Notes: generated by a model not told the origin, from the letters alone. 59,908 bases of DNA from Bacteroidota bacterium (GCA_023381535.1 JAMCSN010000338.1:1-59908), one strand, 5' to 3'; positions 43,044-52,589 are shown, numbered from the stretch's first letter. Translations and numbers: made by a program.

Positions 43044-46000
43044 CTACTTTGTTGCACCTACCAGGTTAAAAAATCCATCCGTTTCATCTGTTACTGTAGC
43101 ATCGCTCGCGTCTGTAATTCTAATCTTACCTAAAGAGGACACGGTCGCCGGAGTCGTCCAGTCGTATGCACCAGTGCTTTGTACATTGCTGACAATGTTC
43201 GTCCACGTTTGGCCATTGTCCAAAGTAAAATCGATATTAACGTTATTAACACCTTTCGACAACCATTCAATACGTTTCGGGGTGTTCACAGTCCATTGTT
43301 CTCCACCATTTGGTGTAACAACACGGATGAACTTCTTATAGATTGCAAATGTATTATCAGATTCATCAAAGGCACCGGCAATAGTCGGATTGGCAGCATC
43401 ATATTCAGAAACACGTATTTTGCAAAGTTCCGAACCAATGAAACCTCCGGTAGTGGTCGGTAAGTTTAATGTTGTTGGTACAACCCAATCATAGAATCCT
43501 GTATTATCCAAGTTTTCGCCGATAGTCGTCCATCCGGTTCCATCATTCAACGTGTATTCAATCTTAACTTTAGCAACGTTTACAGACCCCCATTGAATCT
43601 GGTATTTTTCTCCCTGAATCCAACTTTCACCACCATTAGGAAATGACACAGTAATTGAAGTTTTAGGCAAAACTGTAAAAGTGCCTGCACTTGTTGCAGA
43701 AGGTGACCCATTAACAGCTTCAGAAATTCTTACCTTGCAATCCGTCGAAGGTTGAGGGAATCCAAACGAGTATGAACCCGCGGCGGCAGGTGTGCTTGAA
43801 ACAATTGTTTTCCACTCCACTAAACTGGAACTGCTGTTGGTAGTGTATTCTATCTTAACATAATCTATTCCAATAGCGGTCCATGTTATGTTGTAGGACT
43901 GTCCAGCCCTAATGGTTTCATTGCCATTAGGAGCAGTGAGCGTAATTGACGCGACAGGTTTAATTGTAAATGTATTCGGGCTCTCTGACGAGGGACTTCC
44001 ACTAATATCACTAACTCTAACTTTACATTGTGTTGATTGCGTATTTGGAACAGCCCAACTGTAAGACCCAGTATTTGGAATTGAGTTTTCTATGGTATTC
44101 CAAGTTAATCCGTTGTTAGTACTATATTCCAATTTAACATCAGTGACACCGACAGCAGACCAGGTTATTAGCTTTGAAGTATTAGCATCCCACACCTCCC
44201 CGCCAACAGGACTTGTTAGTGTGATCGATTTAACAACTTGATTGGTGATAGTAAAATTATTATCGGATATATCAATTGGACTGCCAAACAACGCATCACT
44301 CACTCTAACTTTGCATTGGTAAGAAGTGAGATCGGGTAAATTATTCCATGTATAAGCGCCAATGCTCGGAGTAGAATTTGTAATAATTGTCCAGTTTGCG
44401 CCGCCATCAGTTGTGTATTCAATTTTTACGTTCGGAATGTTTTCTGACGAATACGTTATCGTTTGCTGAGATCCGCTTTGCCAAACTTCCCCTCCGTTCG
44501 GCGATGTCACTTTTACCGATGGAGCTGGTGTAATTGAAAATAAATTGTCGCTTACATCACTGGTTGCCTGATCCTGAGCATCGCTTATTCTTATTAAACA
44601 ATTTGTAGATGGTGTACTTGGCAATTGTGACCAAGTGTAAAATCCCGTGCTTGGCGTACTTGATACTAACGTACTCCAATTTATTCCATTGTTGAGTGTA
44701 AACTCTATCTTGACATTTATTACACCCATTGCAGACCAGGTTATACTCTGGGTTGATCCTGCGGCCCATTTCTCTCCTCCGTTCGGACTTGTTACAGTAA
44801 TCTGCTTTGCTTGTTGGTTCGTGATTGTAAAATTATTGTCCGATATGTCCGATGGACTTCCGTACATTGCATCGCTCATACGCACTTTGCATTGATAAGA
44901 TACAAGGTTAGGTAAATTATTCCAAGTATAACTGCCTGTACTTGGTGTTGAACTTGTCAACGTTGTCCAATTCGCACCGCCATCGGTCGTGTATTCAATC
45001 TTCACATTCGGAATGTTCACCGAGGTATATTTTATAGTTTGAGATGTGCCGCTTGCCCAAACTTCACCGCCATTCGGTGACGTCACGGCAATCGACGGCG
45101 CCGGTGAAATCGAAAACAAATTATTACTGTCATCAGATGGAGAACCGTCTTGAGCATCGCTGATGCGGATTTTACAGTTTGTTGAAGGAGTATTCGGCAA
45201 CTGCATCCATGTGTAAAAACCTGTACTCGGCGTGCTGGAGGTAATAGTATTCCACGATATTCCATTATTGATAGTGTATTCAATCTTCACGTTTGTAATG
45301 CCGGATGCAGACCAAGTAATATTTTGTGAAGTTCCCGCAGCCCATGTCTCTCCACCGTTAGGACTGGTCACCGCTATCAACTGGTTGCCCGGCGTATTAA
45401 TCGTAAAATTATTATCAGAATTATCACTTGGAATTCCATCACTAGCATCACTGATGCGAATCTTACACTGCAACGAACTAACATTCGGTAATCCATTCCA
45501 ACTATAAACGCCAGTACTTGGCGTGCTTGCAACAATTGTTGACCAGGTTGCCCCGCCGTCAATAGTGAATTCAATTTTTACATTCGCAGTATTTGTCGAT
45601 TGCCAAGTGATGTTGTTGCTTGAACCCGCATACCATTGCTCTCCGCCATTTGGTGAAAGGACTTTAACAGTCTGCTCGGGTAAAATTTGAAACGGGTTTG
45701 GACTTTCGGAAGATGTTACTCCATCTTGCGCATCTCTGATTCTAACCTTGGCAAGAGTTGTCGGAGTATTAGGTATCGGCAGCCAATAATAGATACCTGT
45801 GTTCTTGGTGGAATTAGAAATTACATTCCAATTCTGACCGTTATCAATCGTGTAATCTATCTTAACCGAATCAATTCCAGAACTGTACCAGGTAATTTGT
45901 GCCGAAGTGCCCGCTTGCCATGTTTCTCCGCCAACCGGAGATGTAATTCTTAAACTTTTATTTGCATTCTTAACAATCGAAAAAACTTTATCGCTTCTGT

Positions 46001-46349
46001 CGCTGCTTACACCATCAAGCGAGGACACCTGAATAAGACATTGACTGGAAACAGCATTTGGTATCGGGAACCAATTATATAAACCGGCATTTTGCAAACT
46101 ATCTTTTACTAGAGACCAACTGGTTCCGTTGTCAATCGAATACTGAATGCGAACTAAAAGTGTTCCGGTACCTTCCCACGTAATCTGATAACTGGAACCT
46201 TCGGCTAAAGTTTCTCCTCCGTTTGGCGTTATAACTTTGATGGCTGTATCGCCGGAGCCGGGGGTTTGGGGAGTTGTAACGCCCTCTTTGAACTTACATG
46301 AGGAAAGAATTAACAAACTAACCAAACAGCATATTAATATTCTTTGCAT
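43044..46349 (-). CDS. Surface lipoprotein with 11 Kre9/KNH-like repeats
   Basis: The 1101-residue protein starts with a lipoprotein signal (LLILSSCK, lipid cysteine about 18). Eleven repeats of about 95 residues follow, each opening with a form of TSPNGGExWxAGTSxxITW. Each continues NVKIEYTxDGGxxW and STPSTGxYTWxxLP, and closes CKIRISDAxDGSPSDxSDNxF. This is the pattern of the Ser-Thr-rich GPI-anchored/Kre9-like domain (Ig-like fold) common in bacterial surface proteins. Repeats 4-5 and 6-7 are alike as blocks (see findings). A GAGGAA ribosome site lies five bases before the start. It probably acts in adhesion or surface binding; there is no catalytic domain and no sorting domain. Confidence 0.85.
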   Translation of the reverse strand: MQRILICCLVSLLILSSCKFKEGVTTPQTPGSGDTAIKVITPNGGETLAEGSSYQITWEGTGTLLVRIQYSIDNGTSWSLVKDSLQNAGLYNWFPIPNAVSSQCLIQVSSLDGVSSDRSDKVFSIVKNANKSLRITSPVGGETWQAGTSAQITWYSSGIDSVKIDYTIDNGQNWNVISNSTKNTGIYYWLPIPNTPTTLAKVRIRDAQDGVTSSESPNPFQILPEQTVKVLSPNGGEQWYAGSSNNITWQSTNTANVKIEFTIDGGATWSTIVASTPSTGVYSWNGLPNVSSLQCKIRISDASDGIPSDNSDNNFTINTPGNQLIAVTSPNGGETWAAGTSQNITWSASGITNVKIEYTINNGISWNTITSSTPSTGFYTWMQLPNTPSTNCKIRISDAQDGSPSDDSNNLFSISPAPSIAVTSPNGGEVWASGTSQTIKYTSVNIPNVKIEYTTDGGANWTTLTSSTPSTGSYTWNNLPNLVSYQCKVRMSDAMYGSPSDISDNNFTITNQQAKQITVTSPNGGEKWAAGSTQSITWSAMGVINVKIEFTLNNGINWSTLVSSTPSTGFYTWSQLPSTPSTNCLIRISDAQDQATSDVSDNLFSITPAPSVKVTSPNGGEVWQSGSQQTITYSSENIPNVKIEYTTDGGANWTIITNSTPSIGAYTWNNLPDLTSYQCKVRVSDALFGSPIDISDNNFTITNQVVKSITLTSPVGGEVWDANTSKLITWSAVGVTDVKLEYSTNNGLTWNTIENSIPNTGSYSWAVPNTQSTQCKVRVSDISGSPSSESPNTFTIKPVASITLTAPNGNETIRAGQSYNITWTAIGIDYVKIEYTTNSSSSLVEWKTIVSSTPAAAGSYSFGFPQPSTDCKVRISEAVNGSPSATSAGTFTVLPKTSITVSFPNGGESWIQGEKYQIQWGSVNVAKVKIEYTLNDGTGWTTIGENLDNTGFYDWVVPTTLNLPTTTGGFIGSELCKIRVSEYDAANPTIAGAFDESDNTFAIYKKFIRVVTPNGGEQWTVNTPKRIEWLSKGVNNVNIDFTLDNGQTWTNIVSNVQSTGAYDWTTPATVSSLGKIRITDASDATVTDETDGFFNLVGATK

Positions 46350-46482
46350 TGATTCCTCTGTTGTAAATTTAGTTCATACATTCTAGTTGAAGTAAAGTTA
46401 ATAAATTTTCTTATTTTTATTAAGGAATTTCTTTCAGAAACTGTGCCTAAGATCACTGCTTAAATCAGGTTAGTAACTAAAC
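46350..46482. other. Divergent promoter region
   Basis: These 133 bases separate the minus-strand lipoprotein gene from the plus-strand propeller gene. The DNA is AT-rich, as expected for two promoters back to back. No clear consensus match is seen on either strand. Confidence 0.4.
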
Positions 46483-47352
46483 ATGAACACAGCTGCAATA
46501 AAATATTACCTGTTATTTTTACTATTGATCGGTTCTAATTTAAGCCCGGCTCAAAACTTTGTCTTTTCGGGAACCATTGGTTCATTTACAGCTGCTAAGT
46601 CTTTTTCAATCAGTTCTGCCGGCTACATTTTTGTAACAGATACATCTTCGAACGAGCTAATTAAGATTGATACACTCGGAAACGCTAGCAAGTTCATCGG
46701 CGGTTACGGCTGGCAGCAGTCCACATTTGATAACCCGACAGACGTATTTGCCACAACGCTGAATGTTTATGTCTCCGATAAGAACAACAACCGGGTTCAA
46801 TTTTTCGACAAAGATTTGAATTTCTTATCACAGCTCGCCTCCGAGAACATAACCGATTCTCGTTACGTGTTTAATTACCCGACTTGCTCAGCCGTGTCGA
46901 ATCAAGGCGATCTTTTTGTTTTGGATTCCGACAATAATAGAATTCTGAAATTTAATATACACGGCGAGTTTCAGGTAACTATCGGCAGTTTCGACGCCGG
47001 TTTATTTTCGTTATCCAACCCGATGAACTTTGCAATAACACGGGATGCAAAATTGCTTGTGGTAGATCCTCCGAACATCATAGAGTTTGACCAATTTGGA
47101 AACGGAATCAAAAAAATAAAGTTTCCGTTCGTGCCCACAAACATAAACGCAACGACACAATCAATCACTGTAAACAGCAAATCTCAAATAGCGATTTTTT
47201 CGAATTCGGATTTTGAACAAGGTAATTTTGACCCGCTTATTTTCAATCCGAAACTCGACCAAGATATTATGGATACGTTTTTGTTCGGATCGAAGTTATA
47301 TATTCTAACCAAGAGTTCCATTTTGATTTACAACTATGTGAAATCAAAATAA
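46483..47352 (+). CDS. NHL-repeat beta-propeller protein, exported
   Basis: The 289-residue protein has a signal peptide (about 1-23, ending SPAQN) and then NHL-type blades: KNNRVQFFDKDLNF, SDNNRILKFNIHGEF and YIFVTDTSSNELIKID. It is shorter than a full six-blade NHL protein of this kind, about four to five blades, so part of the propeller is divergent or incomplete. NHL propellers bind protein or sugar ligands; no enzyme residues are seen. It is the first gene of a plus-strand run of four, eight bases before the DUF2085 gene. Confidence 0.75.
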   Translation: MNTAAIKYYLLFLLLIGSNLSPAQNFVFSGTIGSFTAAKSFSISSAGYIFVTDTSSNELIKIDTLGNASKFIGGYGWQQSTFDNPTDVFATTLNVYVSDKNNNRVQFFDKDLNFLSQLASENITDSRYVFNYPTCSAVSNQGDLFVLDSDNNRILKFNIHGEFQVTIGSFDAGLFSLSNPMNFAITRDAKLLVVDPPNIIEFDQFGNGIKKIKFPFVPTNINATTQSITVNSKSQIAIFSNSDFEQGNFDPLIFNPKLDQDIMDTFLFGSKLYILTKSSILIYNYVKSK

Positions 47353-47359
47353 CTATCCT

Positions 47360-47821
47360 ATGCGTCTTTCCGTAAAATTGGTGATCGCGTTACTGATTCT
47401 AATTTGGTGCTTAGGAATTTTTTCCGAATGGCTCATCCCCGTTGATAATAAGCTTATGATCACTCTTCCGTTTTTACATAAAACTTATTCGCTCGTCTGC
47501 CATCAAATAAAAACGAAACTGATCACCGACGGCACCCACGAGACAATGGTTTGCGCAAGATGCAGCGGCATTTACCTTGGTTCGCTGATAAGCAGTATCG
47601 CGCTGATATTTTTCAATTTCAAGAAAAGTCTTGGCATTAAACTTCTGCTGATTTTTTCTGCGCCGATGCTGCTTGATGTTTTTCTCTACTCAATCAATGT
47701 TTACAGTTACTCAAAATTAATTGCCTTTTCAACGGGATTGCTTTTTGGTTCAGTCGGTTTTTTATATCTTTACAATGGATTGCGTCAACTTTTTGTTGAA
47801 TTAAACTCCGGGAAAACGTGA
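47360..47821 (+). CDS. DUF2085 membrane protein
   Basis: The 153-residue membrane protein has the DUF2085 signature: LVCHQI followed by MVCARCSGIYLGSL, with the CHQ and CxRC cysteines all present. Four membrane helices are visible (about 5-25, 68-88, 94-112 and 117-138). Function is unknown; the conserved cysteines suggest a metal or redox role. Its stop (TGA) overlaps the GTG start of the next gene by two bases. Confidence 0.88.
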   Translation: MRLSVKLVIALLILIWCLGIFSEWLIPVDNKLMITLPFLHKTYSLVCHQIKTKLITDGTHETMVCARCSGIYLGSLISSIALIFFNFKKSLGIKLLLIFSAPMLLDVFLYSINVYSYSKLIAFSTGLLFGSVGFLYLYNGLRQLFVELNSGKT

Positions 47822-48333
47822 AAAAATATTTACCAAGTATTGTTTGTGGTTTTGGCGCGGGCGTTCTTCAGATCGTCCCTTTCGTGAAAAGTTTTTCTTG
47901 CTGCTTCATCATGCCTATAGCCGCTTTCTTAGCATTAATATTAGATCAGAAAGCAAATCATACAATAGGAAGAATCCTAACTAAGAAAGCTGTTTATATA
48001 GGATTGATGACCGGAATATTCGCCGCAATTTTCGGAAGCGCGTTTGAAATTTTTATTACGTTCATTACAAGACAGAACGATATAATCGCTGCGTTCCCGG
48101 ATTTGCAGCGCATGCTTGACACTTTCCCAATCACCGAAGACATTAAGCGTGAGGTTTTGTATCTATTTCAAAATGTGAGAAATGAAATTTTAGCTACCGG
48201 GTTCTCTTGGATTTATACTCTTTCCATCCTGGTAAATAATTTCATAATCAATTTGATCTTCGGTGCAATCGGCGGATTGGTAGGATCTCAAATCATAAAC
48301 AGCAGAATCGATAACTCACAAAATAATTTCTAA
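47818..48333 (+). CDS. Membrane protein, DUF4199-like
   Basis: The 171-residue protein starts with GTG overlapping the preceding stop. Four hydrophobic helices are seen (about 5-25, 29-47, 60-82 and 135-160), with a polar loop at about 85-130 between the last two. The size and helix pattern resemble DUF4199 proteins of Bacteroidota, but the match is from general appearance only. It is translationally coupled to the DUF2085 gene. Confidence 0.6.
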   Translation: MKKYLPSIVCGFGAGVLQIVPFVKSFSCCFIMPIAAFLALILDQKANHTIGRILTKKAVYIGLMTGIFAAIFGSAFEIFITFITRQNDIIAAFPDLQRMLDTFPITEDIKREVLYLFQNVRNEILATGFSWIYTLSILVNNFIINLIFGAIGGLVGSQIINSRIDNSQNNF

Positions 48334-48334
48334 A

Positions 48335-48646
48335 ATGATTTCGGCATTAATTTTCAGTGCACATTTAATTTTCATTCTTATCATCTTCACAAAAAAATGG
48401 CAGAATGAATCGCTTGCCACGGCGTTCACAAATTTGGCATTGATTATTGTTTTGTTCGCGGTGGGATGGTCGATTGCAACTGCAGTTGTAAAACTTTTCA
48501 TCGACAGCAAAGGTTTCGGGATTCAGTTTGACTCCGACACAATTTCTCTTACGCTTCTTTCAATCGTAGAATACTTCTTTTACAAATTTTATTACCACGA
48601 AGATAAAACCGAACAAACCGTTACTGCAGACGATACGGAAAAGTAA
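48335..48646 (+). CDS. Small membrane protein, unknown
   Basis: The family is not recognised. The 103-residue protein has two membrane helices (about 3-19 and 30-53), a polar segment and an acidic tail (HEDKTEQTVTADDTEK). It begins one base after the previous stop, so it is part of the same plus-strand run. Its last 26 bases overlap the 3' end of the convergent tonB-like gene. Confidence 0.6.
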   Translation: MISALIFSAHLIFILIIFTKKWQNESLATAFTNLALIIVLFAVGWSIATAVVKLFIDSKGFGIQFDSDTISLTLLSIVEYFFYKFYYHEDKTEQTVTADDTEK

Positions 48647-49322
48647 TCACAACAGTTTGTTCAAGCTGCTTTGCGTTGGAAGGCAAAGGTTCAAACCGCC
48701 ATTGACGCAGTGAGTTTATCGCGGTCATTTCAAGTCTTGCATCGGCTTTAATCAAAGGAATGATATTGCTTACAGTGCCGTCCGGCAAAATTGTAAATCG
48801 AAGACGTAAATCAATTTCTTTTGAAACACCTTCGGGATATTCCGGCAAAGAGTAGCTATAAATTCGTCTAACTCCTCTTCCGCCGAAATCTAATTCAAAA
48901 CCAAATCCTCCGCCGCCCGTACCGTTTCCTTCCGGACCGTATCCGAAACCATCGCCTTTGTTGTTGCTTTTGAAAAGCGGCTTCACTTTACTGGCAGAAG
49001 TTTCATCTTCATTTTTTTTCTTCGAAGGACTTGCAATAGCGTCTTCATCTTTCAACTGATCGGATTTTGGAAGGTCAACTTTTTTATCTTCAACTTTTTT
49101 CTCCGGAGGTGTTTCAGGCGTTAATCCGCCGCTGCCGGGCTGATTACCTTGGCCCGCTGCGCCGCCACCGCCCATTCCAAAACCGGGACCGAACCCAACC
49201 AGAAGATAATCTTCCTGTTGGTTGTTGGCTCCGATACTCGTGAAAACAAGCCAGAGCACAAAGATTGCGTGAACGGAAATGGAGAAAAGATAAGATACTT
49301 TTTTCGGTTCTTTGAAAAACAT
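48621..49322 (-). CDS. TonB-family energy transducer
   Basis: The 233-residue protein has a cytoplasmic start, one membrane helix (about 10-28), a glycine/proline-rich and charged periplasmic linker (about 35-140, with GPGFGMGGGGAAGQG) and a TonB C-terminal domain (about 155-233), seen as LPEYPEGVSKEIDLRLRFTI, ILPDGTVSNI and INSLRQWRFEPLP. TonB or TolA proteins of this form bridge the inner-membrane motor to an outer-membrane partner. It is the last gene of the operon, one base after exbD. The partner may be the barrel encoded at 52590-54179. Confidence 0.9.
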   Translation of the reverse strand: MFFKEPKKVSYLFSISVHAIFVLWLVFTSIGANNQQEDYLLVGFGPGFGMGGGGAAGQGNQPGSGGLTPETPPEKKVEDKKVDLPKSDQLKDEDAIASPSKKKNEDETSASKVKPLFKSNNKGDGFGYGPEGNGTGGGGFGFELDFGGRGVRRIYSYSLPEYPEGVSKEIDLRLRFTILPDGTVSNIIPLIKADARLEMTAINSLRQWRFEPLPSNAKQLEQTVVITFPYRLQ

Positions 49323-49323
49323 T

Positions 49324-49725
49324 TTAGAATGTTAACGAATCAGTTTGCAAATTTATTTTTTTTATCCCGGCGGTTTTAAGCGTCTCAACAAGTCTGGCAA
49401 TTAAACCGATCTTCACAGACTTATCCACACGAATTGTAAAATCGTTTTGAACATTTTGTTTCAGCGCCGATACTTTATTAGCAAGATTGGAAAAGTTGAC
49501 CTCGTCAAAGCCCAAATACATCTTTCCGCGTTCGTCAATTATCATCAACGCTTTGGGTAAATCTTTTTTATCATCAATAATGGTTCGGTAGATATTAACG
49601 CTAACACCGGGTTGTGAAAGAAAATTTGAAGTCATGAAAAAAAACATCAGCAGAAGCATCACAACATTGACAAGCGCACCTACGTTGAACGAACTGACAG
49701 TTTTCAGTTTGGTCTCAAATTTCAT
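49324..49725 (-). CDS. exbD: ExbD/TolR-family protein lacking the essential aspartate
   Basis: From the ATG at 49725 the protein has 133 residues. The start overlaps the exbB stop by 11 bases, and the longer reading from 49770 adds residues that do not match the family. One membrane helix (about 15-35) is followed by a periplasmic domain. In ExbD and TolR the helix begins NVTPFIDVML, with an aspartate (D25 in E. coli ExbD) that carries protons. Here the aligned stretch is NVGALVNVVML, so the aspartate is N20 and the proline is alanine. The codon is AAT and the frame is sound. The periplasmic domain (IDERGKMYLGFDEVNFSNL and IRVDKSVKIGL) looks normal. Confidence 0.88.
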   Translation of the reverse strand: MKFETKLKTVSSFNVGALVNVVMLLLMFFFMTSNFLSQPGVSVNIYRTIIDDKKDLPKALMIIDERGKMYLGFDEVNFSNLANKVSALKQNVQNDFTIRVDKSVKIGLIARLVETLKTAGIKKINLQTDSLTF

Positions 49726-50368
49726 TGTTCTGCTCACTAATCTGCGGTTGATCCTTGTCATTGCCGTCAATGACGTCGATCAACTCGGTGACAATTCTCT
49801 CGATATCCAAAACAATTTTTTTTACTGCGTTCACAAAATAGTTGTACAGCGCTAAAGAAATCATTCCTACAATCAAGCCAACCGCGCTGGTAATTAATGC
49901 TTGCCAAATTCCACCGGCGAAATCGGCAACGGTAACGCTGCTGTGCAAATTCTGAATTACTCGAAAGGTTGAAACCATTCCCATAATTGTTCCCAAGAAT
50001 CCAAGCATTGGAGAAGCGGTTGCAAGCGTTGCAAGAATCGGAATTCCTTTTTCAAGTTTACTAATTTCCTGCTTGCCGCCGAGTTCAATTTCTTCAAGAA
50101 ATCTTTCTCTTCCAAATTTATATTTCTTCAAACCTCTCCGCATGATGTTTGATATAGTCGATTTATCTTCCATGCAGAAATCGATCGCTGTTTGAATTTC
50201 TTTCCTCTTTAAGATGTTCCGCATCTTCACCGAGAAAGTTGGAATATTAGTTTTCGCTTTTCTCAGCGCAGTCAACCTTCCATAAGAAATGAAGATGATA
50301 ACAACCAGACAAATAACCAGCAACCACAAAACCACTCCGCCGCTCAAGAGCATTTGAATCCATCTCAT
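49715..50368 (-). CDS. exbB: ExbB/TolQ/MotA-family protein lacking the conserved glutamate
   Basis: The 217-residue protein has three membrane helices (about 8-28, 105-130 and 150-175) and the family motifs ASPMLGFLGTIMGMVSTF and GGIWQALITSAVGL. In ExbB the second motif usually reads GIxEALxxT, with a glutamate (E176 in E. coli) facing the channel. Here that residue is Q156 (codon CAA) and the following TT pair has become TS. The threonine of the first motif (LLGT) is kept. The gene follows the HU-SPOR gene by 15 bases and overlaps exbD by 11 bases. Confidence 0.9.
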   Translation of the reverse strand: MRWIQMLLSGGVVLWLLVICLVVIIFISYGRLTALRKAKTNIPTFSVKMRNILKRKEIQTAIDFCMEDKSTISNIMRRGLKKYKFGRERFLEEIELGGKQEISKLEKGIPILATLATASPMLGFLGTIMGMVSTFRVIQNLHSSVTVADFAGGIWQALITSAVGLIVGMISLALYNYFVNAVKKIVLDIERIVTELIDVIDGNDKDQPQISEQNNEI

Positions 50369-50383
50369 AATCGAAATCCGGTT

Positions 50384-52564
50384 TTATTTAAAATTGTTTT
50401 CGCGCATGAATTGCCGTGTTGCGTTTTCGGAATTGAACGGCCCGATCCTGACGCGGTACCAAGTTCCTCCTTTTTGAGGAAGATACGCTTCAACTAGATA
50501 AGCATTAAAATTAAGCGACCGCAATCTTTGCACCTCTTGCTCGGCAGTTGCTTTAACGCGCCATGACGAAGCTTGGAAATTGTAATTCTTCCCATCATAG
50601 TAAATCGAATTGGTAATGCGCGTATCGGTCTTCGGCGTTCTGTATAAATTGTTTTTTGTTTCGACCGGTTGTTTGGATGATGCCGATAAATTTTTTGAAT
50701 TCGATGCGCTAAAATCAGACGGCATTTTTTTTGAACCTTGTGAACTCTTAACCGGCACAGGCGGTGTTGCCGATATCGGAAAATCGCTTGGCTCATCCAG
50801 CAAATACTTGGATGAATCCGGAGCGTTCTCTATAGCAGCTTTTATCGAATCTATTTTCGCCTGTGCAACATTCTGCGGCGCCGGCTTCAAGCTTAAATCA
50901 GTTGACTGCGAACTGTTTCTCATAACTAAGTAAACCGCAATAGCCACAACAGCAAAGATGGAGAGATATAACAAATACATTTTGGAACCGGTTACGTCAC
51001 GTTCCCGTATTTTGCTTACTGGTCTCTCACTTCTTTCGTCGGCATGACTTGAACGTCTTTCAAAATAATCGCCCGGCTCTTCAGCCAAACTAATTGCCAT
51101 GCGACTGCGCCGTTCTTCCTCTGAAGTTTTCACCGGAACAAATTCATATTTCGAAGGTGAAGAAGGAAACTCCATAAAAACTTTGTCGTCTTCCTTTGAC
51201 ACATGTTTCTTCAACGGTACTTCGGTTTCCAATGTTCGTTTCGGCTCTTCGTGAAAATCATCGTCAAGGAAAGCTCTGTCATGTTCAAGAGTTTTTTCAA
51301 GCTGAGCGAATAGATCCCGTATCGTTTCTTTATCAGTTTCAAGTTCAGGTTCGTGCTTGGCTTTGCCATCGTCGATCATTTCATAGTTGGCTTCTTCACT
51401 TTCCAAATGACCGAGACCAAATTCTTCCCGCAGTTCGTCGCCCCAGTTCCACTCAATTTTTTCTTCTGTCGGTTTTTCTGAGTCAAGCAGTTCTTCGATC
51501 GGTTCTAAGTCCTCGTCGAACTCTTCGGTTGCTTCATTCTCGGGCTCGCGAACCTTTTCTTCCTGAACTACATCTTCTTTCTGCTCGTCAGCATAATGTT
51601 CTTCTATAAACTCTTCTTCAGGTATATGTTCAATCGTTGGTTCTTGCTGATTAAGAAAAGCAGAAACATCAATGGTATCAAGGATTTCCTCTATATGTTC
51701 ATCCTTCATCCCGGGAGTTTCAATTTCATTTTGTTTTGGTATTTCCGCCGAATGATCCGACAGCAATTCCGCAAGAAGCGTTTCAGATGATTTCCCTTCG
51801 GAATCAAGATTTTCTTCCGCCAAATTCTCTTCGATCTGTTCGGAAATCATCTCTTGAACTTTTTCTGATTTATCCGGCAGAGAATCAAACTCAACCTTTG
51901 GCATTTCATCTTTTTCATTTTCAGAAGAACCGGAAATTTCCGGCAATCCTTCAATCAATGCTGAAAGGATATTTTGTTCTTCTTCGTGCGAAACATCGTG
52001 CGGTTCTTCAGTGGCTTGACTGAAAACAATATCGGAAGTCAAATCAGAAAGTGTGGATTGAGTTTCTTCTCCTTGCAAAGCCGGATGAGAAAATTTGTAG
52101 TAGTCTTCAAAAATATTAAAGTTAGGAATTTGGTCCGATTCGGAGATAAGTTCTCTTGCTCTTTCTTCAATCGATTTTTTCAAAACGGTGAAAGATGTTT
52201 CTGAATTCGGAAGGTCGTCAATTGTCAACGGAAGCAGCGGCTTCCCCACACCAATGCTGAAAACATTTGAATCCGGCTCGCGTATATCTTTGAATTTCGG
52301 ATGAACTTCAAAAGTAAGATAGAGGTTGTGGGAATCATGAGTGAAGTCAACCGAAAGCGGCGTAAAGATTACAGGCCGATTTGGTCCGTTCTTCGTATCG
52401 CTCGTTTTCAGTTGGAAAAAACCAATTCGCGGAACTTTAAGTGTGATCCCCTCGTAAAGACTTTCATAAATTCTCTCCGAGAGAACTTCGAAAGCTAATT
52501 CGCTCTGCGAGTTGGAAACACCTAATACTTCGGCTACTTTTTTTTGAAGTTCTTTTAAATTCAT
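50384..52564 (-). CDS. HU-domain / transmembrane / SPOR-domain protein
   Basis: The 726-residue protein starts with an HU/IHF-like fold (about 1-85; MNLKELQKKVAEVLGVSN, and later KVPRIGFFQLK in place of the usual DNA-binding arm). A very acidic, low-complexity linker follows (about 150-500), then one membrane helix (about 528-548, YLLYLSIFAVVAIAVYLV) and a C-terminal SPOR domain (about 650-726, VKATAEQEVQRLRSLNF, then WYRVRIGPF). HU-CCDC81/SPOR proteins are known in Bacteroidota. SPOR domains bind peptidoglycan stripped of stem peptides at division sites. The topology puts the HU end in the cytoplasm, perhaps touching DNA, and SPOR in the periplasm. It is the fourth gene of the envelope operon. 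Confidence 0.87.
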   Translation of the reverse strand: MNLKELQKKVAEVLGVSNSQSELAFEVLSERIYESLYEGITLKVPRIGFFQLKTSDTKNGPNRPVIFTPLSVDFTHDSHNLYLTFEVHPKFKDIREPDSNVFSIGVGKPLLPLTIDDLPNSETSFTVLKKSIEERARELISESDQIPNFNIFEDYYKFSHPALQGEETQSTLSDLTSDIVFSQATEEPHDVSHEEEQNILSALIEGLPEISGSSENEKDEMPKVEFDSLPDKSEKVQEMISEQIEENLAEENLDSEGKSSETLLAELLSDHSAEIPKQNEIETPGMKDEHIEEILDTIDVSAFLNQQEPTIEHIPEEEFIEEHYADEQKEDVVQEEKVREPENEATEEFDEDLEPIEELLDSEKPTEEKIEWNWGDELREEFGLGHLESEEANYEMIDDGKAKHEPELETDKETIRDLFAQLEKTLEHDRAFLDDDFHEEPKRTLETEVPLKKHVSKEDDKVFMEFPSSPSKYEFVPVKTSEEERRSRMAISLAEEPGDYFERRSSHADERSERPVSKIRERDVTGSKMYLLYLSIFAVVAIAVYLVMRNSSQSTDLSLKPAPQNVAQAKIDSIKAAIENAPDSSKYLLDEPSDFPISATPPVPVKSSQGSKKMPSDFSASNSKNLSASSKQPVETKNNLYRTPKTDTRITNSIYYDGKNYNFQASSWRVKATAEQEVQRLRSLNFNAYLVEAYLPQKGGTWYRVRIGPFNSENATRQFMRENNFK

Positions 52565-52589
52565 GCCGATTTATTTTTTTCGAACTAAA

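Noticed and set aside
43044..46349. Regular repeats that could look like a CRISPR or minisatellite
   Set aside because: The period is about 290 bases with protein-level conservation; it encodes Ig-like repeats. No CRISPR array was found in the window.
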